Below, one piece after another: positions 16,101 through 22,758 of a stretch of 27,830 bases of DNA. A model generated the notes under the pieces. The model ran no database searches. It was not told the origin of the DNA and saw only the letters and a program-made list of their open reading frames with translations. The position numbers and the translations under genes are program-made. Source of the DNA: a virus; IMG/VR virus record IMGVR_UViG_3300009419_000072, positions 1 through 27,830 of that record; one strand, given 5' to 3'. The number at the start of each line of letters is the position of its first letter. The stretch's first letter is position 1.

Positions 16101-16566
16101 TTTTGTTTAATTTATTTAATACTACTTTCATTTCCTGAGCTGTTTTAAACGGCCCTTGGTACAGATTTCGTTCAAGAGTAATTAGTTTAGGACAGAAACT
16201 CTTTAACCATCCTTTCTGGAACTTAATAACATAGTACCCGGCACAATATCTACTCTTACTTTTAAGATTCTTTGTATAAAGAGGCAACCTATCCTTTACA
16301 TTATATACAGGATTGTATGGCTGTGTTCTGCATGGAAAGTCATGTACTGAATATTCAGATGTTTGGGTAGTTGTTTTCTTAAAACTTTCTTCAAACAGTT
16401 CAATCCCTAACTGTGCCTTAACTTCATTGAGATTTTTAAAGCCTAGTTCTTTACCGTTTTTGTGAAAGATATACCCTTTTTTGTTTTTAGTTAATCCGCC
16501 TATCTTTTGATGATTATCGGTAACTAGCCATTCTTTATTTGGGACTAATACTTTAGCTGTGTTCAT
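16087..16566 (-). CDS. Hypothetical phage protein, 159 aa, basic and aromatic-rich
   Basis: A basic protein with many Lys, Tyr and Phe residues (KIGGLTKNKKGYIFHKNGKE, VIKFQKGWLKSFCPKLITLE). Such composition suits nucleic-acid or nucleoprotein contact but gives no family. Cys residues at VHDFPCRTQ, RYCAGYY and SFCPKL are widely spaced and do not form a clear zinc finger. Its ATG overlaps the stop of the exonuclease gene (ATGA), so it is co-translated with a replication/repair nuclease; a role in replication is possible by association only. Confidence 0.55.
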   Translation of the reverse strand: MNTAKVLVPNKEWLVTDNHQKIGGLTKNKKGYIFHKNGKELGFKNLNEVKAQLGIELFEESFKKTTTQTSEYSVHDFPCRTQPYNPVYNVKDRLPLYTKNLKSKSRYCAGYYVIKFQKGWLKSFCPKLITLERNLYQGPFKTAQEMKVVLNKLNKNEES

Positions 16567-17555
16567 GCTACATACCTCGCATTAAGTGGTTCGGCATAAC
16601 TTGTAACTTGCTCGCTGATCTTTTGTAGATCAAACTCTGCACAGAATTTAAGCAGGCGTATGCCAACCTGCGGAATATTCTTGTCTGCTGTAGTAGCATT
16701 ATTAATGCATTCCTTAATAAGAGCCTTAATCTCAGACGGTTGTGCTGTAAGGTCACACAGTATTACATTGCGGTTGTAGTCATCTAGTACTCTGTGTTCG
16801 ACACCTTCATGGTCGGTCCAACGCTGGAGCATCATGTTGTTCCAATTGTAGCCTTTGGATTCTCTATCGGCAAAGGCTTCACGGAGACCAACCTTATTCT
16901 TTGTGCCTTTCTCACGTACTCCCGGATAAGCAGAGAAGATGTTGTCGGAGGTGTCGCCACGCATACACTTCTCAAAGAGTAACCATGTTGGGTCCGGCTC
17001 GGGCTTTGGCAGATTAGTTTTCTTATCAATGACACGCTTACCTTTTTCATCAAAGTACCCTTCGTGTGTGGTTGTAATCTGCATTACACCATTGTACTGT
17101 TTTACGTTAGGAGCAATTAATTGTGCGAAATCTCCATCTGTTGAAATGATAATATGGTTATCATTTGGATGTGCCTGGATGAAGCCGGCGATTAAATCGT
17201 CTGCTTCTAATTGTGGATGTTGTAGAACAGTACAGTTAGTCTTGTTAATAACAAAGTCTTTGAACTGATCAAAAGTTTCCCAAAATACTCGATCTTCTTC
17301 TGCTTCACGAGGGCTCTGTGCCGCACGAGCTTCTGTACGCTGACGCTTATATGGCTCGTAATGATCTTTACGCCAGCTACGACCTTCAAGGCAGAAAATA
17401 ATATGGTCGCCTTTAAAGTCTTTCCATGCCTTTCGAACACTACCTAGTACAGTAGCTAAACTCATTCCTACTTTATCTTCTAGACTACCACGAACAACGT
17501 GTCTAGCACGGAAGAATGTATTTGCTGTATCTACTAGTATATATGTTTTGTTCAT
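16563..17555 (-). CDS. 5'-3' exonuclease of FEN/T4 RNase H type
   Basis: A 330-residue nuclease that in relatives removes RNA primers and 5' flaps during phage DNA replication. Metal-binding residues seen are Asp9 (ILVDTANTFFR), the cluster EADD (117-120), STDGDF (138-143, with Asp140 and Asp142) and GDTSDNI (200-206), which also marks the helix-hairpin-helix region. WRKDHYEPYKRQR (61-73) matches the basic helical arch. This order is diagnostic of the 5' nuclease family; length is near T4 RNase H (305). The start forms a TAATG overlap with the upstream stop, and its own stop overlaps the next ATG. Whether it is closer to T4 RNase H or to other phage 5' exonucleases needs alignment. Confidence 0.92.
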   Translation of the reverse strand: MNKTYILVDTANTFFRARHVVRGSLEDKVGMSLATVLGSVRKAWKDFKGDHIIFCLEGRSWRKDHYEPYKRQRTEARAAQSPREAEEDRVFWETFDQFKDFVINKTNCTVLQHPQLEADDLIAGFIQAHPNDNHIIISTDGDFAQLIAPNVKQYNGVMQITTTHEGYFDEKGKRVIDKKTNLPKPEPDPTWLLFEKCMRGDTSDNIFSAYPGVREKGTKNKVGLREAFADRESKGYNWNNMMLQRWTDHEGVEHRVLDDYNRNVILCDLTAQPSEIKALIKECINNATTADKNIPQVGIRLLKFCAEFDLQKISEQVTSYAEPLNARYVA

Positions 17556-17959
17556 TAAGAAACCTCAGTTCTACCACCACCCAAATTGTTTACATTGATA
17601 TAGCCTGCTCCTCGCCTGCTCATATCAACACCTTCTTCGTTACCTAAGTTACGACAGAGCTCACTGAACCATTGATCAACAATAGATTCATCAGTCTCGC
17701 CTGAGTAACCGGCAGCTCTTAATTGTAACACAAAGTATTCGTTCCAGTCAAGCTCAAAAAATCCATTACGGATATTGTCTTTATTAACGTGTGTTTCCAA
17801 AACAGCAATCCACGGTTCTCTGTTTTCAGTAGCACGTTCTTTTGGAGTTAATTTAGAAATGCGTTCTGCTTCTTTGGCCTCCGCAGTTTCCTGTACAGCT
17901 CTTACGGTATCCTCTTGAATTTTATCAAGTCCTAACATTTTTCTAATAAACTGTTTCAT
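17555..17959 (-). CDS. Hypothetical phage protein, 134 aa
   Basis: Encodes MKQFIRKMLGLDKIQEDTVR followed by a charged helical segment (AVQETAEAKEAERISKLTPK), then a more globular part (FFELDWNEYFVLQLRAAGYS, ESIVDQWFSELCRNL). I chose the ATG at 17959 because AGGAAG lies just upstream and it overlaps the previous stop as TAATG. A GTG at 17980 would add seven residues but has no such support. The amphipathic start followed by a coiled region is compatible with membrane or partner association. No family recognised. The stop overlaps the exonuclease start. Confidence 0.6.
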   Translation of the reverse strand: MKQFIRKMLGLDKIQEDTVRAVQETAEAKEAERISKLTPKERATENREPWIAVLETHVNKDNIRNGFFELDWNEYFVLQLRAAGYSGETDESIVDQWFSELCRNLGNEEGVDMSRRGAGYINVNNLGGGRTEVS

Positions 17960-18210
17960 TATCTTCCTTTTAGATTCCACACTATGAATTCATTTTTGTC
18001 TAACCAATAGTCTACTGGAATAGGATCTCCAGGGCCGGTTAACCAATTTTGAGCGTAATATGCTCGTTTGCCCCATAAAGGCTTTCCACTTAAAAAACAT
18101 TTTCTTGGAAGCCAACATAGTTTTAACTCCCATCCTTTGGCTCTACGCAAACCCCAAGTATCAGATGGGGGTGATTGAGTCACTTCGTCACTTATTTTGC
18201 TTAATGCCAT
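17959..18210 (-). CDS. Conserved-type phage protein of unknown function, about 83 aa
   Basis: The protein reads LCWLPRKCFLSGKPLWGKRA, then GPGDPIPVDYWLDKNEFIVW and ends NLKGR. I recall this Trp-rich style (CWLPRRCFLSGK...) from hypothetical proteins of T4-like phages. Two starts are possible. ATG 18210 carries the leader AAAGCGTAAAATGGCA, identical over 16 bases to the moxR start. ATG 18237 directly follows the upstream stop (TAAATG) but has a 6-base hairpin (TGACAG/CTGTCA, 18220-18236) just after it. I prefer 18210; 18237 would add nine residues. Function unknown. Confidence 0.6.
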   Translation of the reverse strand: MALSKISDEVTQSPPSDTWGLRRAKGWELKLCWLPRKCFLSGKPLWGKRAYYAQNWLTGPGDPIPVDYWLDKNEFIVWNLKGR

Positions 18211-18237
18211 TTTACGCTTTGACAGAAATCCTGTCAT

Positions 18238-19092
18238 TTAAGTACCCCACTCGTTTTTAAACAAAGGCACCTGCAATCTGTCGCTATAGCGAAGACCATT
18301 TTTCATGGCCGCTAGTGCCACTGCTTTGTTATTTAACGAGTAAACACTTTCTACTCCGCCAACCGGCATTAAGTAGACGTGTCCTTTAAATCCTTCTTTG
18401 CGGAATTCTTCTGTTGCTTTGAGTGCATCTGCAATATCTTGTTCTGTTGCTACAACAAACTTCAAATACACTGTGCCTACAGTTTCATAATCACAAACAA
18501 CTTTGGGTTTAATAGCATCTTTCCAAGGCTCGCCACTTGCAGGAAGTTTAGCACTTACACTAAAAGTAATCTCACGATTAAATTCTGTATTAGGCATTTG
18601 CCATGCTATTAGATATTCTTTAAACTTAGGTGTTAACCGCATTGTACCGTTTGTTTCGAAAGTAATTTCTTTTAAACCTGCCATGCAAGGTTGCTCTAAC
18701 AAATCTGGATAAGCACGTTGCCACCCTAGTAAAGGCTCGCCGCCTGTGATAACCAAATGCTCGTCTTGCCATTCCTTAAAAGGTAATGTATCGACAACCG
18801 CTTTGGCAAGGCCCTCAACTTCGATCATTGGGCTAAGATCTTTAAATGCAGGATGCCAACTTGCGTAACTATCGCACCCTGTACTAACAAGTGGAAGAGA
18901 TTTGTATTCTTTAAATTCAACAGCACGTTCTGCAATTTGATCTGCTTCGGTGCTTAGTTTGCCGAGCTCCATACCAAACCCTTGACAGGTAAAGTTGCAT
19001 CCATATGTTCTTAAGAACACAGACGGCACACCCATATAGCGACCTTCGCCTTGGATGGAATAGAATAATTCTGATACTTTAATTTTACTCAT
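18238..19092 (-). CDS. queE: QueE-like radical SAM enzyme (7-carboxy-7-deazaguanine synthase homologue) with split cluster motif
   Basis: QueE turns 6-carboxytetrahydropterin into 7-carboxy-7-deazaguanine, a step toward preQ0. The N-terminus ELFYSIQGEGRYMGVPSVFL and RTYGCNFTC match QueE (compare IQGEG...VRTAGC in Bacillus). ITGGEPLLGW (residues about 115-124) is the SAM-binding GGEP motif. The cluster cysteines are unusual: Cys32 and Cys36 fit CxxxC, but the third ligand seems to be Cys73 in TGCDSYASW, which aligns with WCDSAFTW of Bacillus QueE. A stretch of 36 residues (GFGMELGKLS...) is thus inserted between the second and third cysteines. 284 aa is longer than common QueE proteins (about 220-245). 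Overlaps the MazG-like gene by eight bases. A DpdA-like protein and a QueD-like protein lie about 5-9 kb away. Confidence 0.78.
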   Translation of the reverse strand: MSKIKVSELFYSIQGEGRYMGVPSVFLRTYGCNFTCQGFGMELGKLSTEADQIAERAVEFKEYKSLPLVSTGCDSYASWHPAFKDLSPMIEVEGLAKAVVDTLPFKEWQDEHLVITGGEPLLGWQRAYPDLLEQPCMAGLKEITFETNGTMRLTPKFKEYLIAWQMPNTEFNREITFSVSAKLPASGEPWKDAIKPKVVCDYETVGTVYLKFVVATEQDIADALKATEEFRKEGFKGHVYLMPVGGVESVYSLNNKAVALAAMKNGLRYSDRLQVPLFKNEWGT

Positions 19093-19360
19093 ATATGTTA
19101 GACCATTTCTTTAATTTTTCAATTTTAGCATACTTTGCCGACTCTAAGCAAGCCTCTGAAACTACGTTCATCTCTTTCAAGATATCAATCATTGCAAGCA
19201 TGTCGCCAAGTTCTTCTTCCAAATGTTCTCGGTTTGTTTTTGGCTTACCGGGCTTAAAGTTATCAATGCCAAATCGACTAATTTTACTAACTGCTTGAAT
19301 TACCTCTGCACATTCTTCTTGTAGAATGTCCATAACTTCTTTAATTTTTGCTGATTCCAT
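19085..19360 (-). CDS. MazG-like nucleotide pyrophosphohydrolase
   Basis: A 91-residue all-alpha protein with LQEECAEVIQAVSKI (Glu15, Glu16, Glu19) and HLEEELGDMLAMIDIL (Glu50, Asp53), the EExxE...ExxD metal site of MazG-type NTP pyrophosphatases. Such enzymes hydrolyse (d)NTPs or nucleotide alarmones; phage versions are thought to tune nucleotide pools, although the true substrate differs between cases. It is the first gene behind the strong promoter at 19384-19411 with AGGA before the ATG, so it should be expressed early. It is co-directional with the QueE-like gene and overlaps it by eight bases. Confidence 0.85.
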   Translation of the reverse strand: MESAKIKEVMDILQEECAEVIQAVSKISRFGIDNFKPGKPKTNREHLEEELGDMLAMIDILKEMNVVSEACLESAKYAKIEKLKKWSNIYE

Positions 19361-19383
19361 GATTCGTCCTGAGTGGATAAGTA

Positions 19384-19411
19384 ATTATACATTAATATTT
19401 AGATCTGTCAA
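19384..19411 (-). promoter_or_regulatory. Consensus sigma-70 promoter for the MazG/QueE-like/exonuclease series
   Basis: On the minus strand TTGACA (19406-19411) and TATAAT (19384-19389) are perfect, with a 16-base spacer. Start would be near 19377, leaving a leader of about 17 bases to the ATG at 19360. It occupies nearly the whole 57-base gap to the divergent plus-strand gene at 19418, so that gene's own promoter must overlap it or read from farther away. Confidence 0.85.
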
Positions 19412-19417
19412 CGACCT

Positions 19418-20362
19418 ATGGAAAATTTAACTACTAAAATACATTGGATACTTAATGATTACTGTAGAGCACAGTGTAGTTATTGTCCAACCCAAATAAG
19501 CGGAGGAGGGCTTCCTGCCGAAACCAAAGATTACATTCGCGCCGCTAACACCATTATTAATTCGTATAAAGCCGCAGGAAGAGAAATTGATTGGACATTT
19601 ACAGGCGGTGAGCCGCTTGACATGAATGACATTGTTGTTTTATTAAAATTATGTCGGGCTAACGGACGATCAATGACACTACATACAAATGGTGGAAAGC
19701 TATGGATGGATTGGTGGGCCATAGAACCGTATGTAGATGTATTACATCTTACATTTCATTATTGGCAACAACCTGCTTTAATGAAATATATTATTGATGT
19801 ATTTCGAAATAAAAATAAAACCTTCTACATCACTGCGCCTATACGCCCTGATTATTTTAAAGAAGATTTAAATCGAATATTGTTATTAGAAGATACAGCA
19901 GATATTCTTATTCTAAAAACATTACTGTACAGGGAAGCAGACCAAACAATAGGTATGTTTAATTATAATGTAGATGATTTATGTACACTTGATCTTTATA
20001 ATCAACCAAAGGCAGAGCGGGCACGTATAATTGAAGCAAATAAAAAAAGAACAGAACCTGGTCCGTTAACTCCGTCTGCAAAACAAAAAGTTTATATAGA
20101 TAACACTAGTTGGAATGATCGCCATGTTAATACATTCAAAGCTCATCCTAGTTACACACATCAGCTGTGTAATGCAGGTGTAGAATTTTTAAATATCGGA
20201 GCACAAGGTTGGGTATCGGGTAGTGTTTGCAGAAATACCACACTTGGAAATATTTGGCACGATGGATGGAGTTTAAATGTAGAGCCTCAGCGATGCTCAA
20301 TGATTTCGTGCGTCCATGAATCTGATCGACGTATTACAAAATTCCCTTTGACCGACCAGTGA
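19418..20362 (+). CDS. Radical SAM protein with C-terminal four-cysteine (SPASM/twitch-like) region
   Basis: A 314-residue protein. CRAQCSYC (Cys16, Cys20, Cys23) is the classic CX3CX2C 4Fe-4S site, and FTGGEPL (61-67) is the SAM-binding motif. LTFHYWQQP and FYITAPIRPDYF follow in the barrel. The C-terminus has Cys251 (HQLCNAGVEF), Cys271 (GSVCRNTTLGN), Cys293 and Cys298 (QRCSMISC), spaced like an auxiliary iron-sulfur cluster; the GN-W pattern resembles SPASM-type proteins. Those enzymes usually modify peptides, proteins or sugars, and no substrate is visible here. It is the only plus-strand gene between 10.2 and 27.8 kb, divergent from the QueE-like series and overlapping the cupin gene tail to tail by 29 bases. 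No clear Shine-Dalgarno before the ATG. Confidence 0.85.
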   Translation: MENLTTKIHWILNDYCRAQCSYCPTQISGGGLPAETKDYIRAANTIINSYKAAGREIDWTFTGGEPLDMNDIVVLLKLCRANGRSMTLHTNGGKLWMDWWAIEPYVDVLHLTFHYWQQPALMKYIIDVFRNKNKTFYITAPIRPDYFKEDLNRILLLEDTADILILKTLLYREADQTIGMFNYNVDDLCTLDLYNQPKAERARIIEANKKRTEPGPLTPSAKQKVYIDNTSWNDRHVNTFKAHPSYTHQLCNAGVEFLNIGAQGWVSGSVCRNTTLGNIWHDGWSLNVEPQRCSMISCVHESDRRITKFPLTDQ

Positions 20363-20798
20363 GATACTGCTCGTTGTGCATCCATTTATTCTTATATAAA
20401 AATCCCCATTCGCGTTTTTGAGGACCTGGCATGAACATTGTCCAGCATTCTACATTGGGATCGAGTTCAATACGATGATAGCTAGTAGCACTACATGTAC
20501 GAAAATGTCCTGCACCTCGCCATTTACGTGTCTCAGCAATCTTCTTTCCTCTTCCGTCGAAAACAGGAGTCCATTCATAATAACCACCTTTTAAGATAAG
20601 TGTAGCGTAAGGCCATGGATGATCATGCACATCATCGGGGTCTGACTTAAGAAACTTGTGCAAGAACACATTGAATGGAAACCGCTTTCGGTCGCGGAGA
20701 AATATATAATAGCGTTCCAGATACGGTTCATTGTTTATCCTATCCATTACAACACGTTTACGATCGAGTTTCTCAAGTATATTAAGAAGCCATTTCAT
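20334..20798 (-). CDS. Cupin-fold protein, 154 aa
   Basis: The centre reads DDVHDHPWPYATLILKGGYY followed by Glu, the HxH...G pattern of cupin motif 1 (His58, His60). A later SATSYHRIEL supplies a third histidine (His108), and VECWTMFMPGPQ is the closing strand. It probably binds a metal in a beta-barrel. I have seen similar cupins in T4-like phages without a known substrate. The gene follows galE with a 17-base overlap, so it may act on a sugar or nucleotide-sugar, which is inference from position. Its 3' end overlaps the convergent radical SAM gene by 29 bases. Confidence 0.75.
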   Translation of the reverse strand: MKWLLNILEKLDRKRVVMDRINNEPYLERYYIFLRDRKRFPFNVFLHKFLKSDPDDVHDHPWPYATLILKGGYYEWTPVFDGRGKKIAETRKWRGAGHFRTCSATSYHRIELDPNVECWTMFMPGPQKREWGFLYKNKWMHNEQYLTGRSKGIL

Positions 20799-21762
20799 GC
20801 AGTTTCATCCAGTTATAAGTTGTTTCTACAATTGTTAATAGATTACTATGAATCGGAGCCCAGTTAGCATCTTTGATAAACGCAGAAGGATCGGCAACTA
20901 GTTCAGCAGGATCACCATCTCGTCTTGGCCCAAATTTAATTTTAAAATTACTACCAGTTACTTGTTTAACAGCTTGAGCAATTTCTAAATTAGAGTAACC
21001 TTGTCCTGTTCCTAAATTATATGCTCTAAATGTACCAACGTCAATCTCATCGCATAGCGCAACTGCTTGAACGTGTGCATTTGCAATATCGGTAACATGC
21101 AGATAATCTCTAATACATGTTCCGTCTGTAGTTGGAAAATCTGATCCGTTGATTGTAAACGATTGATTTTCTAGAATTGCTTGAGTAATCCTAGGAATTA
21201 AATGTGAATCGTTCCACACATTTCCTAGATCTGCATCTCCGTCGCAACCACAGGCATTAAAATATCTTAGAGCAATACTTTTGTGTCCGTATGCACGAGT
21301 GTGATCTGCAATAATATATTCACACATTTTTTTACTATGTCCGTATGGACTAACAGGAACACCTTCTGCAGATTCAACAATAGGAACAACACAACTGTTT
21401 CCATATGTTGCCGCTGAACTACTAAAAACAATTTTGCCATACCATCCTGCTGATGCTAAATCGTCTAGCATCTGATTTGTTTTGGCTGTATTGTTTTTGT
21501 AATATTCTCCGGGATTTTGTAAAGAAGGCCCAACAAGACTTGTACCTGCAATGTGTATAATTGCGTCTACTTTTTCTGTTATTGCAATTGTTGATGTAAT
21601 GTTTACAAAGTCGTCTATAAACAATTCATCACAGAAGAAGGACCCTTCTTTCATGGTCCATTCTCTGTCAATGCCAATTACTTTATACCCAGCTTTCTTA
21701 AAAGCCTTTGCTGTGTGTCCACCGATAAAACCGAGTACACCTGTAATAATAACTGTTTTCAT
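20782..21762 (-). CDS. galE: UDP-glucose 4-epimerase-like NAD-dependent sugar epimerase
   Basis: Extended SDR enzyme of 326 aa, close to the 338-residue E. coli GalE. The N-terminal GVLGFIGG (residues 8-15) is the GxxGxxG NAD-binding loop. SSSAATYG (114-121) holds the catalytic serine, and YGHSK (140-144) is the YxxxK pair. LRYFNACGC and SHLIPRI match GalE substrate-loop segments; CIRDYLHVTDIANAH and YNLGTGQGYSNLEI are typical further down. It interconverts UDP-glucose and UDP-galactose, or a related pair. It overlaps the upstream acidic gene by four bases and the cupin by 17, and a glycosyltransferase lies about 1 kb upstream, so it may supply that enzyme. Specificity is not proven. Confidence 0.88.
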   Translation of the reverse strand: MKTVIITGVLGFIGGHTAKAFKKAGYKVIGIDREWTMKEGSFFCDELFIDDFVNITSTIAITEKVDAIIHIAGTSLVGPSLQNPGEYYKNNTAKTNQMLDDLASAGWYGKIVFSSSAATYGNSCVVPIVESAEGVPVSPYGHSKKMCEYIIADHTRAYGHKSIALRYFNACGCDGDADLGNVWNDSHLIPRITQAILENQSFTINGSDFPTTDGTCIRDYLHVTDIANAHVQAVALCDEIDVGTFRAYNLGTGQGYSNLEIAQAVKQVTGSNFKIKFGPRRDGDPAELVADPSAFIKDANWAPIHSNLLTIVETTYNWMKLHEMAS

Positions 21763-22253
21763 TTTGTACTAAATGGCCAAGCATTTGCTCCGCCGGGAAC
21801 TTCTGGGCAGGGCTTTAGTTTAACATTTTCTTCAATAACTGTGCCGTCATCTTCGCATAGGCTGACTTGATATGGGCCATAGATATGTACAGCAGTATCT
21901 TCTTCACACCAATCATGCTCACCGTCGAACAACCAACCTGCACCGCCTTCGTAATACGATTCTTTGATTTCTTGTTGCTCTAATGGAGGAATATCATCAC
22001 TGAATTCCCATTCGATACTAATGCTGTCATCAAATTCACATCCCCATCCTACATCGGCTGTAGCATACGCAACTTTATCGCCTTCCCAGGGAAGATTGCA
22101 ATCCAATTCTTCATCAATAAAGCCTTGTCCCCAGCGATATGTTTCGTCAATGTTAAACCAACTAATACTACCATCTGGATTACTACGATACATTTCTACA
22201 TGGTAGACAATGCTTTTCTTTTCAAGTGGCTTAATTAGATATACCTTAGACAT
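21759..22253 (-). CDS. Acidic protein of unknown function, 164 aa (paralogue of the next upstream gene)
   Basis: Rich in Glu, Asp, Trp and Tyr. The segment DGEHDWCEEDTAVHIYGPYQ followed by VSLCEDDGTVI matches DDGDWYLEDSEVWIWGPIEV and the EDGNV that follows in the adjacent upstream protein, which is also exactly 164 residues long. The pattern DW..ED..V.I.GP..V...DG.V is shared, so they are probably diverged tandem duplicates. No catalytic motif. The four-base overlap with galE suggests co-expression with sugar genes. Function unknown; strongly acidic phage proteins can mimic DNA or bind basic partners, but there is no direct evidence. Confidence 0.6.
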   Translation of the reverse strand: MSKVYLIKPLEKKSIVYHVEMYRSNPDGSISWFNIDETYRWGQGFIDEELDCNLPWEGDKVAYATADVGWGCEFDDSISIEWEFSDDIPPLEQQEIKESYYEGGAGWLFDGEHDWCEEDTAVHIYGPYQVSLCEDDGTVIEENVKLKPCPEVPGGANAWPFSTK

Positions 22254-22255
22254 TG

Positions 22256-22750
22256 TTATTCCTCAAAGTCAATCATGTTGCCATCTTCGTCTGCACAAAC
22301 AATACGAACATTGCCATCTTCGTCTGTAACTTCAATTGGTCCCCAGATCCAAACTTCGGAGTCTTCTAAGTACCAATCGCCGTCGTCTTCGAGAGCAATT
22401 GCACCATTTTCATTAATGAATTCTTCAAGTTCTACAACTTCGTCTTCATCCTCGATACCTGTGATTTCTATATCACCCCAGCAACCGCCGTCAAACATTT
22501 CAACAAGTTCTGAACCTTCAATGTTTGGGCCGGATAGATTATACATATCTAAGCTATCCTTTTTGCCATCACCGCCTGGAACACAGTCAAATTCAAACTG
22601 TGGAAACTCGTCGTCATTAGTTTCTACTTGAAACTCGCAGAAACGAAACCCGTCCTTAACAAGGATTCGTCCTTCGCCTTCACGTTGAACATAATGTTCG
22701 TGCTGTTCGCACGACTTCTTGTAATATGTTTTAACTGTAAACCAAGCCAT
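22256..22750 (-). CDS. Very acidic protein, 164 aa, unknown function
   Basis: By my count it has 47 Asp/Glu against about 10 Lys/Arg in 164 residues. The N-terminal ~80 residues look like a beta-rich domain (MAWFTVKTYYKKSCEQHEHY). The middle contains EDEDEVVELEEF, and the C-terminal third matches the next protein (EDSEVWIWGPIEV). AAGGA precedes the ATG. It begins eight bases after the glycosyltransferase stop and ends two bases before its paralogue. A DNA-mimic or anti-restriction role would be a testable idea given the modification genes nearby, but nothing in the sequence proves it. Confidence 0.6.
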   Translation of the reverse strand: MAWFTVKTYYKKSCEQHEHYVQREGEGRILVKDGFRFCEFQVETNDDEFPQFEFDCVPGGDGKKDSLDMYNLSGPNIEGSELVEMFDGGCWGDIEITGIEDEDEVVELEEFINENGAIALEDDGDWYLEDSEVWIWGPIEVTDEDGNVRIVCADEDGNMIDFEE

Positions 22751-22758
22751 AATTTTCC

